In this document: positions 35,205-44,118 of the stretch, piece by piece
How positions within the stretch are numbered: position 1 is the first letter of the stretch
Layout of the letters: the number at the start of each line of letters is the position of its first letter
NCBI GenBank assembly: GCA_023381035.1
Contig: JAMCTK010000009.1
Coordinates: forward strand, 1-46,535
Source: Patescibacteria group bacterium
Lineage (GTDB): Bacteria > Patescibacteria > Microgenomatia > Levybacterales > UBA12049
Length of the DNA: 46,535 bases
Reading direction: 5' to 3'
Program-made: the position numbers and the translations under genes
The notes under the pieces: generated by a model
Told to the model about the DNA's origin: nothing
The model's database searches: none
Seen by the model: only the letters and a program-made list of their open reading frames with translations

Positions 35205-35379
35205 GAATGAATTTTACTATATAATTAATAAATATACAATTTTATCATCGGCTTTATTAATTTAAATCGTATAAAGAATATTTTGGTAGACTTTGCGCAT
35301 GATGATCGAAAGAAACCCCCCCGCGAAAAAGGAGAGTATAAGTGACTACAAATTCGAGCTTATGGGTTTGGAGAAATAA

Positions 35380-35748
35380 TTATTCAAGAGCTATTTTTAT
35401 TTGAGGATCAATTTCTTTAAGTTTTTCTGCAACCATTCTTCTGTGGCATTTTTCAGGTGTTTCCTCCCAGCAGAGAAGTGTGACTTTATGTTTTTTTGAA
35501 ATATCTAAAACTAATTCTAGATATTTTTGATTATTGTCCAAAACCTCCTCTTTAAACCTTTTTTCATATTCTTCCCAAGAGACTTTCTGCATGTGATAAT
35601 CGCTTAGGAGTGAACTTGATGGAGCAAGATGTGGAATCCAAATATCAAAATCAAATTCAGGCTTTATTCGTCTCATAATACAGGTTCTTATTCCGTCTTT
35701 ATCTTCTCTTGGAAGTTGAATCGATTTAGTATGAATCTCCTTAGACAT
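35380..35748 (-). CDS. DUF488 family protein
   Basis: 122 residues from the ATG at 35748 (MSKEIHTKSIQLPRED); the frame is open to a TTG at 35784. The blocks DIWIPHLAPSSSLL, SWEEYEKRFKEE and VTLLCWEETPEKCHRRMVAEKL are characteristic of DUF488, a small cytoplasmic family of unknown function with a conserved Cys-His (ExxPxxCHR) motif. The adjacent gap 35205-35379 shows no convincing gene. Confidence 0.75.
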   Translation of the reverse strand: MSKEIHTKSIQLPREDKDGIRTCIMRRIKPEFDFDIWIPHLAPSSSLLSDYHMQKVSWEEYEKRFKEEVLDNNQKYLELVLDISKKHKVTLLCWEETPEKCHRRMVAEKLKEIDPQIKIALE

Positions 35749-35872
35749 TCGAAAAAGTATACTTAAATCGGTAGTGTCAGTCAAGTTGCCTAAATAAATA
35801 TCCTCTAGTTTTTAAGTTAAGCTTGAAAAAAAAGCTTATTTGTGATAATCTACCATCTCATAGTATCCCAAA

Positions 35873-37321
35873 ATGGAAAAACTAGGCATAGGTGAACAAG
35901 CACTAAGATCTTTTCCTGTATGCAAAAAAGGCGAGCCGTCTCAGCCGTCCTTTGTTATGCATGGAGGAATCTCCCGAGAAGCAGTCCCTTACTTAAAAAA
36001 GGTTTTGGAAAAGTTTGGTGTTTCCTCGGAAACTTTACAAGAGTATGGTGATGCAGAAACAATTTTATCCCAATTTTTTTCAGAAGATGGAGTTTGGAAG
36101 CCTAAGATAGAAAGAGAAGATGTTGATCTGTTCAAGATGTCTCCCAAGAAAGTAAACGAATTTTTGACAAAGAGATTAAAACTTGTTTACGAAGTAATTG
36201 ATCCTTCTCTTTTTGGTTCAAAAGAACACGGTTTTAATCCTCACGGATTAAATCACGCAGAGTTTGTAGCAACTCAAGTAGACGTTATCTTAGCAAATGC
36301 AAACTATGGTGAAGACGTTAGGAGAAGAGCCGTTATTGCGGCAAGAATTCATGATTTAGGTAATCTGTTTAACAGGGATTTGCATTTTCTCTTTGGTTGG
36401 AGAATGGCTAAAACACTTATTCCTGAACTAGTACAGGAAAAGCCAGAATTTTGGGGAGACCTTGAACAATACAGACAGCGATATGATAAGTGGGAGGGTG
36501 ACCAAAAACAATTGCGCGTAATAAAAAGAGCAGTTAGAAGGCACGAGCCAAAAGCGGTAATTGCATACCTTAGCGGAAGAGGAGATAGAGAGTTTAAAGA
36601 CAGCCGTGAAACATTTAAACCTTATGCAGTCGAAATAGAAGGAGATTATAGCACGGAATCTATTGGGTTAACTGCAGATCAGATGGTTTTAGAAATGCAA
36701 AGGAAGCTTGATCCGGAAACCTTAGCCTTAATTATTGCGGATAAAATTGACATAGGACAAGCTAGGCTTCCTGATCATGAAGATGCTGTCCGAAGTGATC
36801 CTCATGCAGTTTTAAATGCTTTCGGAAAAACCGTAGAGTTCGGTTATCTTATGGGGATTCTAGGCGCAGAGGGAAAGCTTTCATTTAAAATGGAATTCGA
36901 TCCGAAACCAGCAGATGATAAAATAAAAAGTAATCCTAAATTAGGCGCTCATGTTGAACCAAGAAATCATCCTAAGCCTGGAGAAACGCTTAAAATAAAA
37001 GTTCCGCAACTTTATAGAGACATGCACACGGCATCAGAAAAGGGAATGCCATATATTTTTGTTTGGAGCAGAGATTTCTGGAAGCATTACAGAGATAGAG
37101 TTATTTTAGCAATTGAAGCGTCTTTTGCTCTATATAAAAACGCATACACTTTGGACTGGATAGTTAATGATCCAACTTCAAAAAACCTAGTTACCAAGGG
37201 CGGAGGATTTGTTGGCGAAACTTTTGACAGAAGAGAACTGCAGGCAAGCATAGATGATATTTTGAGTAAATATAACTTACACAAAGACGATCAAAAAGCA
37301 TTTGAAGAATACATAAGTTAA
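35873..37321 (+). CDS. HD-domain protein (putative metal-dependent phosphohydrolase)
   Basis: 482 residues. An HD-type cluster is visible: H124/H128 in HGLNHAEF, H160-D161 in ARIHDLGNLFNRD, and a later RRHEPKA and ADKIDIGQARLPDH. This is consistent with HD hydrolases that cleave phosphate esters of nucleotides. The ~110-residue N-terminus and ~190-residue C-terminus are unrecognised. Next to a dNK-like gene, so a nucleotide role is plausible but not shown. A TAGTAT box ends 7 nt before the ATG. Confidence 0.7.
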   Translation: MEKLGIGEQALRSFPVCKKGEPSQPSFVMHGGISREAVPYLKKVLEKFGVSSETLQEYGDAETILSQFFSEDGVWKPKIEREDVDLFKMSPKKVNEFLTKRLKLVYEVIDPSLFGSKEHGFNPHGLNHAEFVATQVDVILANANYGEDVRRRAVIAARIHDLGNLFNRDLHFLFGWRMAKTLIPELVQEKPEFWGDLEQYRQRYDKWEGDQKQLRVIKRAVRRHEPKAVIAYLSGRGDREFKDSRETFKPYAVEIEGDYSTESIGLTADQMVLEMQRKLDPETLALIIADKIDIGQARLPDHEDAVRSDPHAVLNAFGKTVEFGYLMGILGAEGKLSFKMEFDPKPADDKIKSNPKLGAHVEPRNHPKPGETLKIKVPQLYRDMHTASEKGMPYIFVWSRDFWKHYRDRVILAIEASFALYKNAYTLDWIVNDPTSKNLVTKGGGFVGETFDRRELQASIDDILSKYNLHKDDQKAFEEYIS

Positions 37322-37323
37322 CT

Positions 37324-37332
37324 TGTTATAAT
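37324..37332 (+). promoter_or_regulatory. Extended -10 promoter of the dNK-like gene, predicted leaderless
   Basis: TGTTATAAT ends 8 nt before the ATG at 37340, directly behind the HD gene stop. Confidence 0.55.
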
Positions 37333-37339
37333 TTACAAC

Positions 37340-37999
37340 ATGGCAAATAAATTTTACAAACATATTTTTTTAATAGGAAATGTTGGGTCGGGAAAATCAA
37401 CCGCAATGCCGATTTTAAAAAAAGGTTTAAAAGCAAAGATTTTAAAAGCAGACGAATTATTTCAAACCTCCTGTCCTTTTAGGAAAGAATTTCTAAAAGA
37501 TATGAGCAGGTGGGGGCTTGCTAATGAATTGTGGTTAACTTTTGAACGGGCAAAAATGCTAAAAAAACATTTGGAAAAAAACAAGGATTCCCTAACGATT
37601 ATTGATAGTGGATTACTCATGAGTTGGGTATATACATATAGCCATTATCTCGAAAAGAAAATTACCAAACATGAATGGGAACTTTATTCTAAAATCTATG
37701 ATCACCTCGTTGCTGATTTAGTAAAAGACTTTATGGTTGTAAATTTTTCTTATTCTTTTGACACTTTATTTAAAAGAATTAAGAAAAGAGGAAGAGATTA
37801 CGAAGTTAAAGGATATGACATTAAATATTTAAAACAGTTAGAAAAGGGCTTACTTGCTCTTAAAGAAAAATTAAAGAAAGACAAAATTAAATTTATAGAT
37901 ATTTTGGAGAAAGATATTCCGGAGTTTGAAAAAAACAAAAAAAACCAAAAAATTTTAATTGATAAAGTTAAAAATTCTCTCCCAAGTTATAAAAAATAA
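37340..37999 (+). CDS. Deoxynucleoside-kinase-like P-loop protein
   Basis: 219 residues. P-loop GNVGSGKST at residues 13-21. The helical part with RIKKRGRDYEVKGYDIKYL resembles the LID (RxxxRxRxxE) of deoxynucleoside kinases, which salvage deoxyribonucleosides. The DRS/ERS motif of canonical dNKs is not obvious; LTFERAKML may be its counterpart. With thyA, tmk and dcd nearby, salvage is likely, but the substrate is unknown. Confidence 0.6.
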   Translation: MANKFYKHIFLIGNVGSGKSTAMPILKKGLKAKILKADELFQTSCPFRKEFLKDMSRWGLANELWLTFERAKMLKKHLEKNKDSLTIIDSGLLMSWVYTYSHYLEKKITKHEWELYSKIYDHLVADLVKDFMVVNFSYSFDTLFKRIKKRGRDYEVKGYDIKYLKQLEKGLLALKEKLKKDKIKFIDILEKDIPEFEKNKKNQKILIDKVKNSLPSYKK

Positions 38000-38030
38000 G
38001 ATTGTTACCAATTGATCCATTTTTAACTAG

Positions 38031-38059
38031 TTGTCAAAAGTAAACATAAGATATAGAAT
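38031..38059 (+). promoter_or_regulatory. Promoter of glyA, predicted leaderless
   Basis: TTGTCA (38031-38036), a 17-bp spacer and TAGAAT (38054-38059) end 7 nt before the GTG start. Confidence 0.55.
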
Positions 38060-38065
38060 TTTCTA

Positions 38066-39382
38066 GTGTTAAAAAAGACAGACTCGAAAATCTACGACCT
38101 CATAAAAGCAGAAGAAAAACGCCTCAAGGAAACAATTCAAATGATTCCCTCAGAAAACTATCCTTCTAAATCTGTTTTAGAGGCAATTGGATCCGTACTT
38201 AATTTTAAATACTCAGAGGGGTATCCATTAAAAAGATACTATCAGGGGAATGTAAATGTGGATCAAGTAGAACTTACTGCCGAAGAAAGAGCCAAAAAAT
38301 TATTTGACGTGCCATATGTAAATGTTCAGCCATATTCAGGATCTCCTGCAAACACGGCGGTATATTTTGCCTTACTCACTCCCGGAAAAGATAAGATTAT
38401 GGGATTATCAATGGCTTTTGGAGGTCATTTAACACATGGTGCAGCTGTTTCATTTTCCGGTAAATATTTCAAATCCGTCCAGTACAAGTTAGATAACAAG
38501 GGCCTTTTGGATTATGACGAAATAGAAAGATTAGCTGTAAAAGAAAAACCTGCAATCATAGTTTGTGGTGCAACGGCATATCCGCGCCAAATCGATTTCA
38601 AACGATTTGGAAAAATTGCCGATAAAATTGGAGCTTATCTACTGGCTGACATTTCCCACATTGCGGGTTTGGTGGCTGGGGGAGCTCACCCAAGTCCGGT
38701 TCCTCACGTACACATAGTCATGACGACAACGCATAAAAGTTTAAGAGGTCCAAGAGGAGCAATGCTTATGGTCACCAGAAAAGGTCTTGAAAAAGATCCA
38801 GAATTGCCAAATAAAATTGATAAGGCAGTTTTTCCAGGACTTCAAGGTGGTCCACATGATAATCAAACTGCGGGAATTGCAGTCGCTCTAAAAGAAGCGC
38901 AAAACAAGAATTTTCATAAATATGCGAGTCAAATTGTACTAAATTCAAAGGTTTTAGCTCGGGAATTGAACAAATACGGTTTTAACCTTATCAGCGGAGG
39001 TTCTGACAACCATTTATCTCTTATAGATCTTTCAAACAAGAAAGTTAATGGTGCAATTGCTGCTTACGCCTTGGAAATTGCAGGAATTATTGTAAATAAA
39101 AATGCAGTTCCAAATGATACCAATCCTCCTTTCTATCCATCGGGTATTAGACTTGGTACACCTGCCATAACAACAAGAGGGATGAAAGAAAAAGAAATGA
39201 TTCAAATTGCCAAGTGGTACGACGAAGTTATTAATGAGTGTCCTAAAATGGAATTACCAAAAGATAAAGAAGAAAGAACGATAATGTGGAATAAGTTTAA
39301 AAAAGATTATGCTGAAAATAAAAAGCTCCTGGCAATTGCAAAGAATGTTAAGTCGCTTTGCTTAAAGTTCCCCTTGCCTTAA
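38066..39382 (+). CDS. glyA: Serine hydroxymethyltransferase
   Basis: 438 residues, GTG start. Converts serine and THF to glycine and methylene-THF, the carbon donor for ThyA. Signatures: IPSENYPSKSVLEAIGS, the PLP-Lys motif MTTTHKSLRGPRGAM (K224), SPANTAVYFALL and FPGLQGGPHDNQTAGIAVAL. Full length. Its stop abuts the stop of the convergent VWA gene. Confidence 0.95.
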   Translation: MLKKTDSKIYDLIKAEEKRLKETIQMIPSENYPSKSVLEAIGSVLNFKYSEGYPLKRYYQGNVNVDQVELTAEERAKKLFDVPYVNVQPYSGSPANTAVYFALLTPGKDKIMGLSMAFGGHLTHGAAVSFSGKYFKSVQYKLDNKGLLDYDEIERLAVKEKPAIIVCGATAYPRQIDFKRFGKIADKIGAYLLADISHIAGLVAGGAHPSPVPHVHIVMTTTHKSLRGPRGAMLMVTRKGLEKDPELPNKIDKAVFPGLQGGPHDNQTAGIAVALKEAQNKNFHKYASQIVLNSKVLARELNKYGFNLISGGSDNHLSLIDLSNKKVNGAIAAYALEIAGIIVNKNAVPNDTNPPFYPSGIRLGTPAITTRGMKEKEMIQIAKWYDEVINECPKMELPKDKEERTIMWNKFKKDYAENKKLLAIAKNVKSLCLKFPLP

Positions 39383-40276
39383 TTATTGTTCTTCGCAAAG
39401 TTTCGATCCTATTTTTCCTAGAATGTCTCCAACTTTATCCGCAGTTGGTGCCGTATAGAAATGCTCTGGTGAAGAAGCAGTATTTCTCAAAAGAGCTTGC
39501 AATCTATCTGATAGCGCCTGATCATTTTTGTCAAGATATGCGATGGAAAATATTTTTATTCCCTTAGCTTTTATTTGATTAGCAATTTCAGTTGGATCCT
39601 GTTCTACTGCAAAACATCTGCATCCATAAGCAAGAGTCTTAGAGCATACGCTGGGAAGGGGCTTAGTGTTGCACAATTTTTTAGCATTTGTTGTTTCTGG
39701 AACTCCGTCTGAAATAAAAATTAAAGCGAATTTGTAGCTTGGAGGAAATTTGGGAATTGCAATCGTAAGGTTTGTAAGTGCGGTTTGAAACGCGTCCTTC
39801 GTGTACGTTGCTCCAATCGCTCTAAGCTTTAATCCATTTATGCTGGCAGATAGTTGAGTTTTAACATCCTTAAAATATGAGATTGGAACATCTTGGGTAT
39901 TATCTACTGCAAATGATTCCATTCCAACGACACTATTATCTGCAAGGTTTGAAGTAAAAGCCTGGAGTCCTTTAGTTAGCTCTTTTATCTTATCTCCTTG
40001 CATTGATCCGGATCTGTCTACCAGAAAATCAACAGCAATAGTTGAATTACATTTTTTAAATTTTATGGGGTTTAGCTGTAGAGAACTTTTTCCGCCCCCT
40101 GTTCCGCTTCCTGGAACAGGAATGAGCTCGCCGCTTGTGCTTGAGGGAGTGATTTCCATCTTAGGCACAATTCCTCCAACAAACATTACACCCATTAAGG
40201 TTAGAATGGAGAGAGCTATAAAGTCTATTCGAAAAAAACTGATTGAAAAAAGTCCACGTCTTTTTTTTCTATCCAC
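39383..40276 (-). CDS. Membrane-anchored von Willebrand factor A domain protein
   Basis: 297 residues, GTG start. A basic N-terminus, one membrane helix (about residues 18-37), a Gly/Ser/Pro linker and an extracytoplasmic VWA domain with the MIDAS motif D87-x-S89-x-S91 (LVDRSGSMQG). The later Thr/Asp metal positions probably lie in IGATYTKDAF and IFISDGVP. Several cysteines occur after the domain. VWA proteins bind ligands or partners through a bound metal ion; a surface adhesion or assembly role is possible. Ends 1 bp after glyA. Confidence 0.85.
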   Translation of the reverse strand: MDRKKRRGLFSISFFRIDFIALSILTLMGVMFVGGIVPKMEITPSSTSGELIPVPGSGTGGGKSSLQLNPIKFKKCNSTIAVDFLVDRSGSMQGDKIKELTKGLQAFTSNLADNSVVGMESFAVDNTQDVPISYFKDVKTQLSASINGLKLRAIGATYTKDAFQTALTNLTIAIPKFPPSYKFALIFISDGVPETTNAKKLCNTKPLPSVCSKTLAYGCRCFAVEQDPTEIANQIKAKGIKIFSIAYLDKNDQALSDRLQALLRNTASSPEHFYTAPTADKVGDILGKIGSKLCEEQ

Positions 40277-40282
40277 AAGTTA

Positions 40283-40312
40283 AGTATATTGGTTTTTAAA
40301 AAACACTGTCAA
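40283..40312 (-). promoter_or_regulatory. Promoter of the VWA gene, predicted leaderless
   Basis: On the minus strand: TTGACA (40312-40307), an 18-bp spacer and TATACT (40288-40283), ending 7 nt before the GTG at 40276. Confidence 0.55.
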
Positions 40313-40370
40313 GACTTGCATGTTTTATTTTTTTGTAAGTTTTGCCACAGAATTTTAATTAATACGGAAC

Positions 40371-40400
40371 TTGACAGAAATTTAAAAAATATGATATAAG
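40371..40400 (+). promoter_or_regulatory. Promoter of the HExxH membrane protein gene
   Basis: TTGACA (40371-40376), an 18-bp spacer and TATAAG (40395-40400). Unlike its neighbours it leaves a ~20-nt leader with GGA just before the ATG. Confidence 0.45.
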
Positions 40401-40427
40401 CAAAATATAGACATACTCTAGGATACT

Positions 40428-42263
40428 ATGGCAAGCGAAGCATTAGAGAATGGAATTGGAAAGATCGGACGTGCTAATTCTCGTGCAAGAAGACTGCAAA
40501 CAGCTCCAAGAGAGACAGAAGTTAAAGATAATGTTAGGGATATTATCGACCGAATAAAATCAAGCTCAGCCTTTGAGAGGCAAGTCCCACTACAGACTAC
40601 GATTATCACTGAGCAACAGACACTGGGATTGCCTCGAGCAGAGCTTGACATGGAATCAGCGACAATAAGTTTAGCAGTAGGGGAAGGGGCATATCCAAAA
40701 ACTTTACAAGTTACGCCGGATATTTTGCCGAATGGGGACCTGACCGGTTTAGGGCAGGTAACAGAATTGTCACAACTGGAGTCAGCCAATAATCTTACTT
40801 CCTTGCGAAAAAGATTAACTAGGCGCTTGGCTGTTCCGGGGATGATTGTGGTCGCTGGCGCTGCTGGAATTTTAGGTCTTAATGCGGCAAGAGATAAATC
40901 GGTAGAGGCAATTGCTCCTGTACAATCAATAACGTCTCCTTTGTTGGAAGCGAAAGATACTGTTTCTGCCCCACCCCTGGTGACAACTGAATCTTTGCCG
41001 GATGAAAAAAACTTAACGGTTCAGAAATATAAGTTAGAGAATAAGGGATTTATTAGAGTTTTTTACAACAAGGAAAAACTACCCGTAATGTATGAGTTGT
41101 CTAATGGAAAGAAGATTCCACTTGATTTGGAAAAAGTCAAGGAAGCAGCTCAGACAGCAAGAGAAATGAATTCCACGGTGCTCTTAGATGTAGGAGTTAT
41201 GGAAAGGTATAATACAGGTAATCCAAAAGAATTAGAAGAAGCATTAATCGAAGATAAAGATCATCCTGTTTTCAAAGAACTTCCCTCGAACGTAATGACT
41301 GCTCAGGAGTTAGCAGAAAGGGGCATTAGAGTTGTTCAAGGAAAAGATGTAAATCTCTACATAACATCCGATGCTTTCGATTGGGATGCTCCCTTGGAAG
41401 CTTTTAACCCTGTTCCTCAGGAGCCCACAAATCCTATGGGTGATCAAAACAAAGACTTAAAAGAGCTTCATAAACCAAAAAGTTTAACAATAGTAGAGGC
41501 AGATACATTTGCTCTTTTTAGGCAGTTGTTGGATCATCCAGAAGATCCTTCCGCTAAAATGGTTCCTGAATTTCCAGAAGAATCCATTCAGAAATATGTT
41601 GATTTCGAGAAAGAAAGATTAGCTAATAAAATTTCTGATTTACAGAAAAAATCTACAGGAGTTGAAGAAACAGAACAAGAAATACTAAGAAAGAGAACCA
41701 TGCTTGCTGCTTTTGAGGGTGACAAAGTTCCTTTAAAGCAACTTATTGCGGGAGCCTTAGATAGTTCAGGCAGGGTTCCTCTTTCAGGGGATGTTCAAAA
41801 ATGGTCCAGTTATTTGGGAGTATATTTAACAGATGCTACGACTTCCAAACCATGGGAAGGGAATAATTGGGTATTTTTTATCACCAGGAAGACATTTTCC
41901 AATGATTTTACTGGAATTTTCATGGGTCCTGATGGAAAAATCCAGATCGCAAATCAGGAGGTTAATTTTGGGGGACTTTTTGGCAAATTACCAGAAAATT
42001 TTTACAGAGGAAATTTAACATCGGAAGAATACGCGAGAGCTGGAACGTATTCTCTTCCAGCCATTTTTGAACACGAAATGAATCACCTCTATCTTTCAAC
42101 TAGAGGCTTGCTTGCATTCGACGAGCGCGAAGTTAACATGCACGCCTTTTGGAACAACAGAGTGGCAAGTTCAAGACTAGAAATGGATCCTCGAGATCAA
42201 TCGGGTCGTCCATTCCTTCTTAGTGTTCCAAAAGAATACGGTGGAGGATATGTTAGGGGGTAG
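40428..42263 (+). CDS. Membrane-anchored protein with HExxH metalloprotease-like site
   Basis: 611 residues. A ~140-residue N-terminal region, one membrane helix (about 144-161, PGMIVVAGAAGILGL), then a large extracytoplasmic part. Near the C-terminus AIFEHEMNHLYLST holds H549-E550-x-x-H553, the zinc and catalytic motif of gluzincin/metzincin-type peptidases. FDEREVNMHAF 17-25 residues later could give the third ligand. No named family recognised. It may process surface proteins encoded nearby. Confidence 0.6.
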   Translation: MASEALENGIGKIGRANSRARRLQTAPRETEVKDNVRDIIDRIKSSSAFERQVPLQTTIITEQQTLGLPRAELDMESATISLAVGEGAYPKTLQVTPDILPNGDLTGLGQVTELSQLESANNLTSLRKRLTRRLAVPGMIVVAGAAGILGLNAARDKSVEAIAPVQSITSPLLEAKDTVSAPPLVTTESLPDEKNLTVQKYKLENKGFIRVFYNKEKLPVMYELSNGKKIPLDLEKVKEAAQTAREMNSTVLLDVGVMERYNTGNPKELEEALIEDKDHPVFKELPSNVMTAQELAERGIRVVQGKDVNLYITSDAFDWDAPLEAFNPVPQEPTNPMGDQNKDLKELHKPKSLTIVEADTFALFRQLLDHPEDPSAKMVPEFPEESIQKYVDFEKERLANKISDLQKKSTGVEETEQEILRKRTMLAAFEGDKVPLKQLIAGALDSSGRVPLSGDVQKWSSYLGVYLTDATTSKPWEGNNWVFFITRKTFSNDFTGIFMGPDGKIQIANQEVNFGGLFGKLPENFYRGNLTSEEYARAGTYSLPAIFEHEMNHLYLSTRGLLAFDEREVNMHAFWNNRVASSRLEMDPRDQSGRPFLLSVPKEYGGGYVRG

Positions 42264-42279
42264 GTAAATAAGCTTATAG

Positions 42280-42308
42280 TTGCAAAAATAACAAGTTTGT
42301 GATACTAT
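42280..42308 (+). promoter_or_regulatory. Promoter of the lipoprotein gene
   Basis: TTGCAA (42280-42285), a 17-bp spacer and TACTAT (42303-42308) end 9 nt before the ATG at 42317. Confidence 0.4.
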
Positions 42309-42316
42309 CCAGCATC

Positions 42317-43222
42317 ATGCATAAGGAAGGCATTAAGAATATAGCAAAAATAGGAGTTTTGGCAGGAGCAGTAGCTTTAGTGGGTTGTGGCGAAAAAGCC
42401 AATTTGGAAAAAGTTCAACCAACTCCAGTGGCATCTTCAGGTCAGCCAGAAGACGATGTCTTAAGTCCTACCACAGTGACTACTTTAGGTGAGAAAGTTG
42501 ATTTAACACAGCCTTCTACTACCACGACAACGGTTAGAAATTTGGGAACTGAAACAAATCCTAGAACTACAACAACACGTAAGACCACTGCAACAGAAAG
42601 TAATCCTGTAATTGAATCAAAAACAGCTTTTGGTAATCTAGCAGAAGATGTCAGTAAAGAAAGATTGGAAGCAGTTAGAGATAGAGATTTGATGAGAGCA
42701 AAGCCTACTGAAAATACTCCCTCTATTGACGAGATGACAGATAAATTCAATAAGATAAACACAGAGTCGCAATATAGAGGCAAGCCTTATTCTATGGAGT
42801 TTATGATAGAGAGAGTAGCAAAATTTTTTTTTGAAAGACTAAGCACGAACGGATCATACGGTATTCTAATAGGCGGTCAGGAAGCGAACGGTATATACAA
42901 AGGAGACATAGCGAATTTTGTTGTTGATAAGGCAACAGGGAACGCTTACGTATTCCTAACAGACTCAGATGGCGGCAATCCTGCTGTGTTTTTTTTGGAT
43001 GAAAAAACAATATTAGACTCTTCTCTTCTGAAGGATTCATCTACAAATTCTGTATTAGGTTTGGCTAAAGATGGTAAGTTTTTAGACTTGCTTGGAGATA
43101 GAAATAATGCAGGACGTATCGATGATTTAGTTGTTGGAATTCAACTACAGCCAGACGGTACTCAGGTTTCAAATTCTCAGGGTTACCTCGTAGCAGGCTC
43201 TCTAGTTTTTTCTGGAAGTTAA
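42317..43222 (+). CDS. Putative lipoprotein with Thr-rich stalk
   Basis: 301 residues from the ATG at 42317. The signal sequence KNIAKIGVLAGAVALVGCG gives a lipobox LVG-C24, so the mature protein should be lipid-anchored. A Thr/Ser-rich stalk (about residues 55-95) follows, then a globular domain of unknown family (NGSYGILIGGQEANG, NAYVFLTDSDGG). In-frame GTG 42299 would bury the signal and is less likely. Follows the HExxH gene in the same direction. Confidence 0.6.
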   Translation: MHKEGIKNIAKIGVLAGAVALVGCGEKANLEKVQPTPVASSGQPEDDVLSPTTVTTLGEKVDLTQPSTTTTTVRNLGTETNPRTTTTRKTTATESNPVIESKTAFGNLAEDVSKERLEAVRDRDLMRAKPTENTPSIDEMTDKFNKINTESQYRGKPYSMEFMIERVAKFFFERLSTNGSYGILIGGQEANGIYKGDIANFVVDKATGNAYVFLTDSDGGNPAVFFLDEKTILDSSLLKDSSTNSVLGLAKDGKFLDLLGDRNNAGRIDDLVVGIQLQPDGTQVSNSQGYLVAGSLVFSGS

Positions 43223-43280
43223 GTTTATAAATACTACAGCAAAAACCTTCTTTTAATCCATAAGTAAATTTATCCTATTA

Positions 43281-43310
43281 TTGACACGTGCTTGCTATTT
43301 GTTTTATTCT
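43281..43310 (+). promoter_or_regulatory. Promoter of the 266-residue membrane protein gene
   Basis: TTGACA (43281-43286), an 18-bp spacer and TATTCT (43305-43310) end 8 nt before the ATG at 43318. Confidence 0.5.
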
Positions 43311-43317
43311 AGATGTA

Positions 43318-44118
43318 ATGGGAGACTTGCCTCAAAGCAATGGTGTGGTTTCTTCTGGAACTAAAAAAACCTTTTTAGGAATCGAGTATGGATTTGGTGG
43401 CATACTTGCCGGACTTGTTTTTTTTATATTAATTCTTGTCATTTTAAACTACACAAGCGTTATTAATTTATCTGATCTGCTTTCTTTAATCCAAAAAAAC
43501 GCTGTAAATAAGTTACCACAGAAAGTTTCAATTATTGAGAAAAAAGCAAAAGCTGCGGGTTACTCAATAATTTGGCAGGGAGATAAAAGCGACATTAGTG
43601 GGAGAACAGTGCTTGTTTCTCAGGAGCGTAAATTTAATGGTTATTCCGATAGCTTTGGTTGGACCAATTCAACAAGCTACAGCGATCCGAATAAGCAAGA
43701 TTTTTATAAAGCAATGGGTGTCTTTCAGGGATGGGAAAGTATTGCAAAGTCAAAAGACAAATATATTATCTTGATAAACCCAAACAATAAAGAGGAGATT
43801 AAGGCAAGGATAATGATTGAGAAAAATCCTGAAGGGATGATAACAGGACTTTTTGTTGACAATCTTAACAACAACTCTAAACAGCCTAATAATTCTTCAG
43901 AAAAGATAGATTCTTTTTCAAATATTTCCTCAAATACTTTAAACAAATTAATTAAAATAGGAGATGTAGTAATTGCTTATATGTTGCCTCTTTCAATAGA
44001 GAAAGAAGTGAAAACAAATTTTCAGGCAAAGCGTGACATAAATCTTAAACCAATTACCCTAAGTATTGTAATAAGAAGATTTGGAGGAAAAGCAGAAATT
44101 AAAAATGAAATACAATAA
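43318..44118 (+). CDS. Single-pass membrane protein, unknown
   Basis: 266 residues from the ATG at 43318. The N-terminal ~25 residues are polar, one helix (about residues 26-45, GILAGLVFFILILVIL) follows, then an outer domain with alternating beta-strand character and Asn/Lys/Ser-rich loops. No family recognised. The 3' end overlaps the start of the giant Cys-rich gene by 14 bp, so the two are probably expressed together and may form an envelope complex. Confidence 0.55.
   Translation: MGDLPQSNGVVSSGTKKTFLGIEYGFGGILAGLVFFILILVILNYTSVINLSDLLSLIQKNAVNKLPQKVSIIEKKAKAAGYSIIWQGDKSDISGRTVLVSQERKFNGYSDSFGWTNSTSYSDPNKQDFYKAMGVFQGWESIAKSKDKYIILINPNNKEEIKARIMIEKNPEGMITGLFVDNLNNNSKQPNNSSEKIDSFSNISSNTLNKLIKIGDVVIAYMLPLSIEKEVKTNFQAKRDINLKPITLSIVIRRFGGKAEIKNEIQ

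Noticed and set aside
35299..35379. A 26-residue frame starting MMIERNPPAKKE, containing a C7 run
   Set aside because: It has no RBS or -10 at the required spacing and no supporting features; it is probably intergenic.
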